Source of the DNA: Providencia stuartii
GTDB lineage: Bacteria > Pseudomonadota > Gammaproteobacteria > Enterobacterales > Enterobacteriaceae
Assembly (NCBI RefSeq): GCF_029277985.1
Contig: NZ_CP119546.1
Coordinates: 3,658,001 to 3,722,000 of the forward strand
Direction of reading: 5' to 3'
Length of the DNA: 64,000 nt
The translations under genes and the position numbers were made by a program. The notes beneath the pieces are model-generated. The model did not search any database. It was not told where the DNA came from and was given only the letters and a program-made list of their open reading frames with translations. Of the stretch, positions 1 through 7,712 are shown piece after piece (the stretch's first letter is position 1; the number at the start of each line of letters is the position of its first letter).

Positions 1-547
1 CTGCTGTTGCATGAACAACAATCCCACCCGCAAAGTCAACAACACCCCACTTAGCAAAAAGCCCCTCTGGGCTCCACACCATGTGAACAAATGGACAGTA
101 AACAAATAACGTCCATAAGGTCAAAAAGATCAGGTAAGCAGGAAAGTTAACCCTATTTGCGAAAGCGCCTGTAATTAATGCAGGTGTAATAATGGCAAAC
201 ATCATCTGATAGCTGAAATGCACCAGTATGGGTAGCCCGCCATCATTTCCTGTATACATCGTTTGAGGACTAATGTTATTTAAAAACGCATAATAAAACG
301 GATCGCCAATGATGCCATTAATCGATGGGCCAAAAGATAATGAATAACCGACAACAAACCAAATAATAGCCACCCATCCCATAGAGAAGAAACTTTGGGA
401 CATTATGGTAATAACACTTTTACGAGAAACTAGGCCACCATAAAAAAAAGCCAGTCCTGGAGTCATTAACATAACTAAACTTGTACATAGCAACATAAAG
501 GCTGTATTTGGAACATCCAAAACCGACAATATATTTTCCATAAACAT
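1..547 (-). CDS. amtB: Ammonium transporter AmtB (3' part outside the window)
   Basis: This is the N-terminal part of an Amt/Rh-family ammonium channel of the inner membrane. The reverse strand reads without a stop from an ATG at 547 to the window edge, giving about 182 residues. They include family blocks such as LVMLMTPGLAFFYGGLV, the pore-region segment IGDPFYYAF and the histidine-containing stretch FAGGIVVHATA near the edge. A second in-frame ATG two codons in is an equally possible start. No glnK is visible upstream (higher coordinates), although the two genes usually form an operon. The gene is identified by recognised family blocks. Whether it is intact beyond the edge cannot be seen. 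Confidence 0.9.
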   Translation of the reverse strand, partial: MFMENILSVLDVPNTAFMLLCTSLVMLMTPGLAFFYGGLVSRKSVITIMSQSFFSMGWVAIIWFVVGYSLSFGPSINGIIGDPFYYAFLNNISPQTMYTGNDGGLPILVHFSYQMMFAIITPALITGAFANRVNFPAYLIFLTLWTLFVYCPFVHMVWSPEGLFAKWGVVDFAGGIVVHATA

Positions 548-1203
548 TATCTCATCTGCTAGTCATATAAACCTATAAACACTTATTCTTATTAATGTTA
601 TAAATAAGCCCATTCTTACAATATTAAACTACTTATATAATAGAATAAGCATAACGATTATCAACATTATTATTAATAAAATATAAATTATTAACATATT
701 CAACTTAAGTGATAATCCAAAATCAACAATCACTATAAACCCTAAATTATATATTTTGAATATACCCACATAAGGCTAGATAACAATTACATTAATTAAA
801 TTAATGACTCGTATTCACTAGATACAAAAAAGACCAATAAAGAACATCCAATTAAGATAATTAATAAACGAATACATCATAATATTGACATTAACCAAAT
901 GAAAAATAATTAAAAACAAAAATAATTAAAACTTACTCAGCTTCATAAATGAATGATAAATTCACCCCTATAGAATTTCTAATTTTAAAATAGAACGATT
1001 CATTCATAATCATTGTCATATATAAACCAACAACGACAATTATGTTTATACATTTAACACACCACGTATTTAAGTTTTAATTAAAAAGAAAAATCACACT
1101 CTTTTAATATAAATAAAAAGTATAAACTCACTATTTTTTAATCATTATTATCGAACAGTTAAATACATAGAGAATATTGATTAATTATTGTCTGTATTAT
1201 AAT
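548..1203. other. Long AT-rich intergenic stretch
   Basis: This stretch is very rich in A and T and has no open frame with coding character on either strand. It should contain the amtB promoter near its left edge. I see no clear RNA gene, repeat array or mobile-element end. It looks like decayed or silenced horizontally acquired DNA next to the toxin remnants. Confidence 0.4.
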
Positions 1204-1355
1204 CTACTTTGCTGCGGAAAATAGACAGCCACCTGAACATTCAAAAACGATTTTGTTCCCTTCTAACGTAACAGGAATAACCTTAACTTTCATTACGCTA
1301 TCACCTTCAATAATTGTCTCTGCTTTTACACGACGGGCAATAAATCGAATCACCG
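1204..1355 (-). pseudogene. Short coding-like remnant, unknown
   Basis: The reverse strand carries an open frame of about 50 codons ending in TAG at 1204-1206. It closes with a Cys-containing tail (FECSGGCLFSAAK). An in-frame stop lies just upstream, and only weak alternative starts (TTG, GTG) are available. It looks like the C-terminus of a small lost gene. No family is recognised. Confidence 0.25.
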
Positions 1356-1364
1356 ACAAAGGCT

Positions 1365-2177
1365 ATGCTTTGGGTTTGTTTAGTAAGAAAAGAAGGTTTA
1401 AAAGATGGTGCTGTTGACGTTTTAGAAGGCATTGTTAACTCAATTCTTTATCCTATTGATACTGTTATAGGTTTATCGACAGCTATTTCGAATTATGATC
1501 AGACTATTGATGCAATTAAAGTTTCAGCAATTCAATGGGATGAGCTGTATGAATATGCGTTAGCTAATGATCCTAATTTGGTAGAGCCAATATTAGGTGC
1601 ATGACAAGGTAAAATTCTTGGAAATGCAGGTAGGAGCGTCGTAGTTTCTGGAGCAATGGCAAAAACACTTCAGAAGGTTGCTCAATCTAAAAATGAGATA
1701 GAAAAGCTTCCTCCTACAGCAACATCGCCATCTGGTACAAAACATCCTTTGCTAGATGATGCAATTCCTCGAAATGGTGATAGAGCTATTGTTAACCAAG
1801 GAGTGCTACCTACATGTGGGCATAATTCTTATGGAATGGTTTTAGATACAATGGGTAAACCTGTAAATATAGTAGACTTGATCAATAAAACTCCCTCAGC
1901 ACCGAGGGGAACAACACCTATGCAAGTCGCTGGAATTTTAAAAGCAGAAGATGTTGAAGCAAGTGCATGGGCTGGTCGTAAAGTTAATGACATATCTCGT
2001 TATACTTCGAATGGAGCACCTATTATGGTTAGAATTATAGATAAAAATGATGGGAATATTTTCTTCATATTGTTGTTTTGCTGTTGATAGAGTAGCGAGT
2101 AGGAATGGCATCCCTGTTGTCGCAATTAGAGAACCATGGGAAAACACTTTACAGGGGAAGTGATTATTCCTAAAGGA
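1365..2177 (+). pseudogene. Broken polymorphic-toxin C-terminus with a papain-like domain
   Basis: One reading frame runs from 1365 to 2087, interrupted by TGA at 1602-1604, probably a mutated Trp codon. The first part resembles the pre-toxin region of large secreted toxins (contact-dependent or Rhs-like), with DGAVDVLEGIVNSILYP followed by DELYEYAL. The second part has a cysteine-protease-like signature, with PTCGHNSYGM at about 1810-1840. The matching histidine strand (H-I-V-V...FAVDRVASRNG) lies near 2070-2110 but is split by an indel, and a further shift follows at about 2150. The passenger and secretion domains of a full toxin are absent. It is a dead toxin tip, probably a displaced cassette. 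The papain-like assignment rests on motif shape only. Confidence 0.6.
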
Positions 2178-2185
2178 TGGCAGAA

Positions 2186-2571
2186 ATGATTTTACAAATC
2201 GAATTTCCAGATAATTTATTGTTAAGTCAACTAGAACAGCAAAAAAAATACCTTGTCACATACAAGTATCTAATAAGTTTGAAGTCGTTTTTGAAATTGA
2301 ATCAACAAGAATTATTGGAGAAGTGAGCGAATATAATAGAACATTGTTCGAACAAAGAGTTATAGCCAGAGCTGGTGGCAATTATATCTATAATGAGCCA
2401 TCTTTAATAACATTAAGTCGCGCTAGTAGAGGGATATATAGAGTCGTTGATCTCTGCGTTTTTTATAGCGATTTTGGATGGTGTTCAGTCATTGAAAACG
2501 GCGATTACATGGAACCCCACCCATTTTGGGATCATGATGATGAAGATCCAGACTTTAAACCGAGACTGTAA
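2186..2571 (+). pseudogene. Frameshifted immunity-like gene
   Basis: An ATG at 2186 opens a frame (MILQIEFPDN...) that is lost by a shift at about 2280. Coding continues in another frame (FEIESTRIIGEVSEYNRT...) to 2571. Together they would give about 125 residues, acidic at the end (DHDDEDPDF). Placement directly behind a toxin tip and the small acidic product fit an immunity protein. The family is not recognised. Confidence 0.4.
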
Positions 2572-2695
2572 TTTAAAAGGCGCTCGAACTGCTAAGATAA
2601 GAGGCGCGACTGATAATGTAACTCGTTATTATAAAAATGGAAAATATCTAGATAAAACAGTCGATGGAAAGATAATATCGTTTGGAAAACAATAA
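2572..2695 (+). pseudogene. Second toxin-tip fragment (C-terminal about 40 residues)
   Basis: The frame ending at 2695 continues past the previous gene and codes for a basic tail, including RGATDNVTRYYKNGKYLDKT, that reads like the extreme C-terminus of another polymorphic toxin. Such orphan toxin tips with their immunity genes often accumulate downstream of toxin loci. No start or upstream domain is present. The call is an inference from layout and composition. Confidence 0.3.
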
Positions 2696-2709
2696 AAGGT
2701 GAATACGTT

Positions 2710-3033
2710 ATGTGGCATGATTTACATATTACGAATGTGGGTCGGATAAGAAAAACAGTTGCTGAATTCACGGTTACGATGATCCCTATTTTACCTTATT
2801 CAAAAATGAAGGTGAAAATTTATGAAAGCCAATCTGGAAATTTCACTGGAATGACTGATTGAGCAATAAAAAGAAAATTTGATGGTTCTCCCGAATGTGC
2901 TATTGGGTATGGAGATACTATTGAGGAGGCGTTAGAAGACACGATCCTTTATTTTAATAAAATGCTGAGTCAAGATGGCTTTACTGAATTAACCGAAGAT
3001 GATATTAGCTACGCAGAGTGGTCTGATTTTTAA
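2710..3033 (+). pseudogene. Immunity-like gene with an in-frame stop
   Basis: An ATG at 2710 opens 107 codons ending in TAA at 3031-3033, interrupted by TGA at 2860-2862 (codon 51). Reading through, the protein is small and becomes acidic towards its end (ELTEDDISYAEWSDF), typical of immunity proteins paired with the preceding toxin tip. A GGTGAATACGTT stretch ahead of the start could serve as a ribosome site. The stop could be a recent mutation. Confidence 0.45.
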
Positions 3034-3040
3034 ATGTATA

Positions 3041-3067
3041 AAGATCCCAGTTCAGTGCTGGGATCTT
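3041..3067 (+). terminator. Hairpin after the immunity-like gene
   Basis: There is a perfect 10-bp stem (AAGATCCCAG with CTGGGATCTT) around a 7-base loop, 8 bases after the stop codon. The run of T after it is weak, so termination may be inefficient. Confidence 0.55.
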
Positions 3068-3187
3068 CCTTGAAAATCTTACTCCCCCCACTCAGCCGGA
3101 TAATCAACTGTCCGGCTTGGCAAGTGAGGGTATAGTAACTGCTTACTTAAAACCCCTACTCATTCAATCACTTACCGCTTAAGGTGA

Positions 3188-3406
3188 GTTGGGGTTGAGT
3201 TTACCTCGGTTAGGGGTGTCAAACCATCTACAACATTTTCACAAAATGAACTTAGTGTTTTACAACAAAAGCTTAATAAAAATATTGAGATTAAAATAAA
3301 AAATAATGTTACTGATCATCGGCGTACAGGTGTCTTTTCAAGTCTTCGCGAATACCGTGGTATATTTCGACCCATTAAATATCGACGCATGAGCCGTCCA
3401 CACTAA
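3188..3406 (+). pseudogene. Open remnant without a start, unknown
   Basis: A reading frame open from 3188 to TAA at 3404-3406 has protein-like composition (NELSVLQQKLNKNIEIKIKN, then TGVFSSLREYRGIF) but no usable ATG. It probably belongs to the same toxin graveyard as its neighbours. The rest of 3068-3444 shows nothing else I can support. Confidence 0.25.
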
Positions 3407-3444
3407 ACCCGTTCCCCATAACGCACGCGTGATCGATAAACTCA

Positions 3445-3678
3445 ATGATCACACTTGACGATAATGTCCTGACTGACCCGCAGTATGGCGTAGAATTTAT
3501 CAATGACTATTGGGTCGTCAATACAAAAACGAATAAAAGCCAATACATTTATTTGGATTACAATACTGGCATTGTCAATTTATCCAAACATGATGCAGGT
3601 GTACTGGTGATTTCGAGGGAAGACGAAACGGATCGGCTCACCTCTACTGAAGAGGTCAGCATGGGTGTATTGAATTAG
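3445..3678 (+). CDS. Small hypothetical protein (77 aa)
   Basis: A 77-residue ORF starts with ATG at 3445 (MITLDDNVLTDPQYGVEF). It is acidic with alternating beta-prone residues, and the end (SREDETDRLTSTEE) is polar. No family is recognised. It sits at the end of the toxin/immunity debris just outside the left attachment repeat, so it may be another immunity protein or an orphan fragment. The ribosome site upstream is poor, and expression is doubtful. Confidence 0.35.
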   Translation: MITLDDNVLTDPQYGVEFINDYWVVNTKTNKSQYIYLDYNTGIVNLSKHDAGVLVISREDETDRLTSTEEVSMGVLN

Positions 3679-3725
3679 ATAATTGAGCCATTCTGCCCCA
3701 AAACTTTACCTGACCCAAAATCAGG

Positions 3726-3821
3726 TAAAAACAAAAAGGAGTTAGGTGATTAACACCTAACTCCTTAATAAATTTGGTGGCCCCTACTGGACTTGAACCA
3801 GTGACCAATCGATTATGAGTC
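3726..3821. repeat. Left attachment repeat (attL): partial tRNA-Ile2 plus terminator
   Basis: On the minus strand this copy reads as the tRNA 3' part from the anticodon loop to the acceptor end, followed by the tRNA terminator hairpin. It differs from the right copy at five positions. Four of them are two compensatory pairs, one in the T-stem (A-T instead of G-C) and one in the terminator stem (G-C instead of A-T). It lacks the 5' half of the tRNA, so it is not a functional tRNA gene. Confidence 0.85.
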
Positions 3822-3947
3822 ATGCATAATACTTGTTCTCACATTTCTTAAATTGTTCTCAATCTGTTTTTTTATTATTAAAATTCATAATATTAAAATA
3901 AAAAAACGTTCTCATTCGTTTATTTTAATACCTAATTGTTCAAACAC

Positions 3948-3968
3948 TACCTGACCCATTACCTGACC
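3948..3968. repeat. Candidate integrase arm site, left
   Basis: The 21 bases contain two TACCTGACC-like units 13 bases apart (TACCTGACCC, then TTACCTGACC). The identical 21-mer occurs once more at 28211-28231, next to the other attachment repeat. One further TTACCTGACCC unit is at 3706-3716. Position just ahead of the integrase promoter and at both ends fits arm-type integrase binding sites. This is inferred from repetition. Confidence 0.5.
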
Positions 3969-4010
3969 TGATATAATAATCAGGTCTCTCACATTATTGG
4001 TGATAATCAA

Positions 4011-5294
4011 ATGAATTTAACCGAAACAGCCATTCGTGCTTTAAAGCCTAAAACCTCAGCCTACTATTCTTGGCACCAAAGTTCACAGAGAGGTACTGGG
4101 CGCATTGGTATCAAAGTACAACCCTCTGGGAAAAAAGTATTCTACTTTCGCTATTATGTAAACAAAGGCAAAAAAGAAAAGTTTATCCAAATTGGCCTAT
4201 GGCCTGAAATGAAGCTAGCGACTGCAAATGAAATTGCTAAAACATATAGTTTATGGCTCAGCGAGGGTAAAGATCCAACCAATGAATTAGATATCCTTAA
4301 AAAGGAAGAACAGCAATTAGCCCAATTTAATAATAGCCAAGGTTCTTTTGAGCAATTGATACATGGCTATGTTAATAAAATGAAACAAGATAATAAACGT
4401 ACATGGCAAGATGTCTTAAAAAGGCTGGAAAAAGAATGCTATGAGCAGATCCCTAGAGGCACAAAGGCAAAGGATGTAACACCAATCCAAATTAAAAACC
4501 TGTTAAGTACTATTATCCAACGTGGGGCGGTTGTACATTCAAATCGGATACGTTCATATTTAATGGCTGCTTTTAACTTTGGGATTAAGGCTGATAACGA
4601 CCCTATGAATGCAAATAATGGTATCACATTTGGATTAGAGTCAAATCCTGTTTCAATGATACCTAAACAATCAGCTGCCGAAAAAGTCGGTAATACATGG
4701 TTAAACTGGGAAGAACTATCATTTATCATGAATTCAATAGCTGAAACCTCTGGTGTTGGTATCCTCATGCAACACTTAATTAGGCTATGTATATTTACAG
4801 GCGGACAGCGACCTTATGAACTCATTGCAAGTCAGTGGGGTAATATTGACTGGAAAACTAAAACACTACTTATTACATCTGATATTTCCAAAAATAAGCG
4901 CGAGCACCTTATTCCTCTCACAGATTCCGCACTATCAGAGCTTGAAGCTATCCAAAAACTCACCTCTCACCTCAATAGTAACTATATTTTTCCGTTATCT
5001 AAAGATGGAAAAAGACCAACAAGAACAGATAGCCTAGCACAAGCAATTGGCTACTTTAGGAAATACCATCCAGATTTTAAACACTTCACAGCAAGAGACC
5101 TTCGCAGAACCTGTAAGACCTTAATGGGTGAAATTGGAATAAGTAAAGAAATCCGTGATAGAATTCAAAATCATGCTTTGAATGACGTCAGTTCTAAACA
5201 CTATGATAGATATGATTATCTAAATGAAAAACGCGCAGCTTTATCCCTATGGGAAGAAGAATTAAATCGAGTTTTATCATTACAAATAACTTAA
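4011..5294 (+). CDS. P4-family tyrosine site-specific integrase
   Basis: This 427-aa recombinase would catalyse integration of the island into, and excision from, the tRNA-Ile2 gene. The N-terminal about 90 residues form the Arm DNA-binding (DUF4102) domain found in P4-like integrases (LTETAIRALKP, GRIGIKVQPSGKKVFYFRYY). A core-binding domain follows, then the catalytic domain. Catalytic residues visible are Arg in GGQRPYE (about 267), the RDLRRT box (about 362-366, with Arg where many relatives have His), His in NHAL (about 388) and the Tyr nucleophile in KHYDRYDY (about 398). Length is normal and no disruption is seen. It points away from the attachment site, and the candidate arm repeats lie in its promoter region. 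Confidence 0.93.
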   Translation: MNLTETAIRALKPKTSAYYSWHQSSQRGTGRIGIKVQPSGKKVFYFRYYVNKGKKEKFIQIGLWPEMKLATANEIAKTYSLWLSEGKDPTNELDILKKEEQQLAQFNNSQGSFEQLIHGYVNKMKQDNKRTWQDVLKRLEKECYEQIPRGTKAKDVTPIQIKNLLSTIIQRGAVVHSNRIRSYLMAAFNFGIKADNDPMNANNGITFGLESNPVSMIPKQSAAEKVGNTWLNWEELSFIMNSIAETSGVGILMQHLIRLCIFTGGQRPYELIASQWGNIDWKTKTLLITSDISKNKREHLIPLTDSALSELEAIQKLTSHLNSNYIFPLSKDGKRPTRTDSLAQAIGYFRKYHPDFKHFTARDLRRTCKTLMGEIGISKEIRDRIQNHALNDVSSKHYDRYDYLNEKRAALSLWEEELNRVLSLQIT

Positions 5295-5402
5295 AAACCT
5301 CACACAAAGGAGCTTTCACTCAAAAAATTTTTCATAAAAATACGACTATTTTATTTTTCATAGTAATATATAAAAAAACACAATAATATTAATGAGGTTA
5401 TC

Positions 5403-6290
5403 ATGAAAAGAATAAAATTTCTGAAATTATCGAAAATACTCAATGAGTATAACTTTAACTACAGAGATCTCCTTGCATACTGGTTTACTGATAGAATATA
5501 TATTTTTTATCACTATGATAATCAAGACTGCTTTTTATATTTAAATTCGAAAGAAAAACTAGAGAAATCACCGACTACCTGTGATATAGAAAAACTAGTA
5601 TCATGTTATAACTCTAAAAAGAACAAGCTTCAAAGTTTCACGTTTGACAAAAGATACAAATTAGAATTAGTAAGCGAATCACTCAATATGGATTTAAATA
5701 TAAATTACAGATATAAAATAAAAGGATTAATATCAGGTTATTGGCCATTACAAATAAAAGGTAGTGTTAATTATACAAATGATGTATATCATATAATAGG
5801 AGATTCTTTCGATGGCATTAATATATCTATGCACGATGAACAATTCAAAGAATTAATGATTTCTGGAATTCCAGATATAGATAGAATCATTAATGATAAT
5901 GATAGAGATATATTTAAATATCATAGTTTTGATTTAATCACTTTACCTAAAAAAGAAAAAGTGGCTATAGGCGAATTTTATATTTTAGAGAAAACTTTTT
6001 TAACTTTAGCTAAAAAAAACAAATGGAGACCCTATCCCGATATTAATAAAGGGAAAAGTAGAACATCCGCTCAGCAAAGTGAAGCCATTTATATTCTTTA
6101 CAAAAAGCTATCAGATGATTTTTACGAATTGAAAAGTTCTAAAAATAGAAGTTATAGTTCTACTGAGTTTAATAAAGACTTAAATTTACTTTCAGAAAAA
6201 AAAGGAAATAAAATTAAATTTAATGAGGCAACCACTGCAGGATGGGTAAATTCTTATCCAGAAATAAAATTAATAAAAAAAACAAAATAA
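5403..6290 (+). CDS. Hypothetical protein (295 aa), island-specific
   Basis: The ORF begins at ATG 5403 after a reasonable AATGAGGTTATC ribosome site. It is Lys/Ile/Asn-rich and more AT-rich than the flanking integrase. The first about 180 residues contain tyrosine- and aspartate-rich beta-prone stretches (FYHYDNQDCFLYLNSKEKLE). The C-terminal about 90 residues are basic with a helical region (SRTSAQQSEAIYILYKKLS), which could bind nucleic acid. No signal peptide or membrane segment is seen. I do not recognise a family. Cargo next to an integrase is often a defence or superinfection gene, but nothing in the sequence shows that here. Confidence 0.6.
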   Translation: MKRIKFLKLSKILNEYNFNYRDLLAYWFTDRIYIFYHYDNQDCFLYLNSKEKLEKSPTTCDIEKLVSCYNSKKNKLQSFTFDKRYKLELVSESLNMDLNINYRYKIKGLISGYWPLQIKGSVNYTNDVYHIIGDSFDGINISMHDEQFKELMISGIPDIDRIINDNDRDIFKYHSFDLITLPKKEKVAIGEFYILEKTFLTLAKKNKWRPYPDINKGKSRTSAQQSEAIYILYKKLSDDFYELKSSKNRSYSSTEFNKDLNLLSEKKGNKIKFNEATTAGWVNSYPEIKLIKKTK

Positions 6291-6295
6291 CCGCT

Positions 6296-6335
6296 TCCCT
6301 CCTTTTTATTACAATTTCAGAAAGGAGGGGTTAAT
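6296..6335. terminator. Hairpin after the 295-aa gene
   Basis: The segment CCCTCCTTT pairs with AAAGGAGGG across a loop of about 17 bases, directly after the stop codon. No strong T run follows on the plus strand. It could act weakly in either direction. Confidence 0.4.
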
Positions 6336-6399
6336 TTAAATTTATTCGTAAGAAATGATATTATCAACTATACCCGCGTTCATTGAAGTTGCTTAATTT

Positions 6400-6950
6400 T
6401 ATGCAAAATAAGGGGCATGCTGACAATATAAATATTGAACTCAGTTCTGAACAGAAACGTACTCTTGAAGCACAGCATCGCAAATGTCGTGGCCGTACGT
6501 AGAATCTAGGACAGGATACGGTTCATACTGCTTTCTGCTGAAGGCTGGTCAAGCGGTATCAGAGGCTCAATCCCAGCGTATTAATGAAACGATAGTCCGT
6601 AGCCACCAGTAGGACTGGTTTAATAACGAAAAGCTGAAGCCTAAGAATGGTGGGATGTCCACTACACCGTGCTGGACATGAACAAGTGGCTGCACCGCAA
6701 CAGTTTCAGTTACCGAAGACCCTAGGGTGTGCCGCATAAGTTCAGCGCAAAAGCTCAGCAGATGTTCGTGAAAACCTACAGCGCCTTGAAACAGCAAGCC
6801 GGTGATTAAGCAGCTGAGGCACAACCGCCACTTCCTCTCAGCCAAAAAGAATCCATTGCTTCTTCAGCTATAAATACCGTTCATCACCGAGACGTTGACT
6901 GATCGTATTAATGAGAACTTCCAGATGCTGAAAAATGCATCTTCAAGTTA
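6400..6950 (+). pseudogene. Decayed IS630-type transposase
   Basis: Conceptual translation with several frame changes gives pieces typical of IS630-family transposases: an N-terminal stretch (LSSEQKRTLEAQHRKCRGRT), a middle helical part (LVKRYQRLNPS), HRNSFSYRRP.GVPHKFSA, and a terminal NENFQMLKNASSS. Stops (for example TAG at about 6500) and frameshifts break every reading frame. The insertion-sequence ends are not obvious. Composition differs from the flanks: the remnant is more GC-rich than the AT-rich DNA on both sides. It is a dead transposon inside the island. Confidence 0.7.
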
Positions 6951-6960
6951 ATAGTGTATA

Positions 6961-7289
6961 TACTAACTTATTGTCTTTGATATCACCTCTCATTTACCCA
7001 TAATTAGATATAATGGTGTCCGATTAAATACTTATCACACACAAATTTCCTCCGTTAAGCTCATAGTATTATTTAGTGGTTTACCATACCTTTTTCTTCA
7101 AATGTCCATGGCTACTTTCCCAATATCTCGTCATCCAAATATCCCCAAAAAACCTCAAAGTAAAAAATAAAAACAAATAAAACAATAAGTTGAAAATCCA
7201 TTCTTTAATAAGGGTTCAATCGATTGCCAAGCTACCGTTATTTATATCACTATATACGTACCCAATAAATTTGCTAAGAAAAGATAACA
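6961..7289. other. AT-rich spacer before the AlpA-like gene
   Basis: No ORF, RNA gene or strong hairpin is visible here. The last about 60 bases should contain the promoter and the ribosome site (AAGAAAAGATAACA) of the following regulator gene. Confidence 0.4.
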
Positions 7290-7520
7290 ATGGATACAAA
7301 TACCCCAAACTCAACGTTACGTATGGAGCTTCTTAAACGTTATGGAGAACCTCGTGATCGCCTAGTTCGTGAAAAAGAGCGAAAAATAATCACATCGATA
7401 TCCCGCACAACCGCATGGAAACTAGAACGGGAAGGTAAATTCCCTAAACGTAAGCAGCTAGGCCCTAAATCCTGTGCCTGGTTGTTAAGTGATTTACTGA
7501 TATGGATTAATGAAAAGTAA
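7290..7520 (+). CDS. AlpA-like excisionase/transcriptional regulator (76 aa)
   Basis: This is a 76-residue DNA-binding protein of the AlpA/excisionase (MerR-like winged helix) type. The signature is the segment from the start of the helix-turn-helix, ISRTTAWKLEREGKFPKRKQ, to the wing, GPKSCAWLLSDLLIWINEK. The N-terminal about 30 residues are an extra basic arm. In CP4-57-type islands AlpA activates or assists the integrase. It lies about 2 kb from int, just upstream of the replication-type genes, so it probably regulates excision or the yfjI/gp2 operon. Operator sites are not identified. Start at ATG 7290 is supported by a preceding purine-rich stretch. Confidence 0.8.
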   Translation: MDTNTPNSTLRMELLKRYGEPRDRLVREKERKIITSISRTTAWKLEREGKFPKRKQLGPKSCAWLLSDLLIWINEK

Positions 7521-7652
7521 GGCTCCTATTAGTCATAGCTGTATTAATTAAATAAAGACTAAATTGAATAAATAAATTTATCAAGTATTTTTTGATTAAT
7601 TATTTATCAGGGTAACTTTATCTTTTTTTTACCATTCTGATTATTGCTATTT

Positions 7653-7668
7653 CTGCTATTAATAGCAG
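7653..7668. promoter_or_regulatory. Perfect 16-bp palindrome upstream of the yfjI-like gene
   Basis: CTGCTATTAATAGCAG is a perfect palindrome 44 bases ahead of the start codon. Further TGCTA/TAGCA half sites flank it (7645-7676). It is a candidate operator, perhaps for the AlpA-like or another island regulator. No binding protein can be assigned from sequence. Confidence 0.45.
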
Positions 7669-7712
7669 GAGTAGCAGTTAACTTAATTAGTTTTAAATAG
7701 AGAAATTTAAAT

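Noticed and set aside
2323..2695. Two overlapping plus-strand frames taken as separate intact genes
   Set aside because: The upstream reading frames continue each of them across frameshifts, so they are better treated as remnants of an immunity gene and a toxin tip.
3771..3821. A second complete tRNA gene at the left end of the island
   Set aside because: Only the part from the anticodon loop to the 3' end is present. The D-arm and 5' acceptor strand are missing.
6567..6845. 92-codon frame on the minus strand
   Set aside because: It is antisense to the decayed IS630-type transposase, whose pieces are recognisable on the plus strand.
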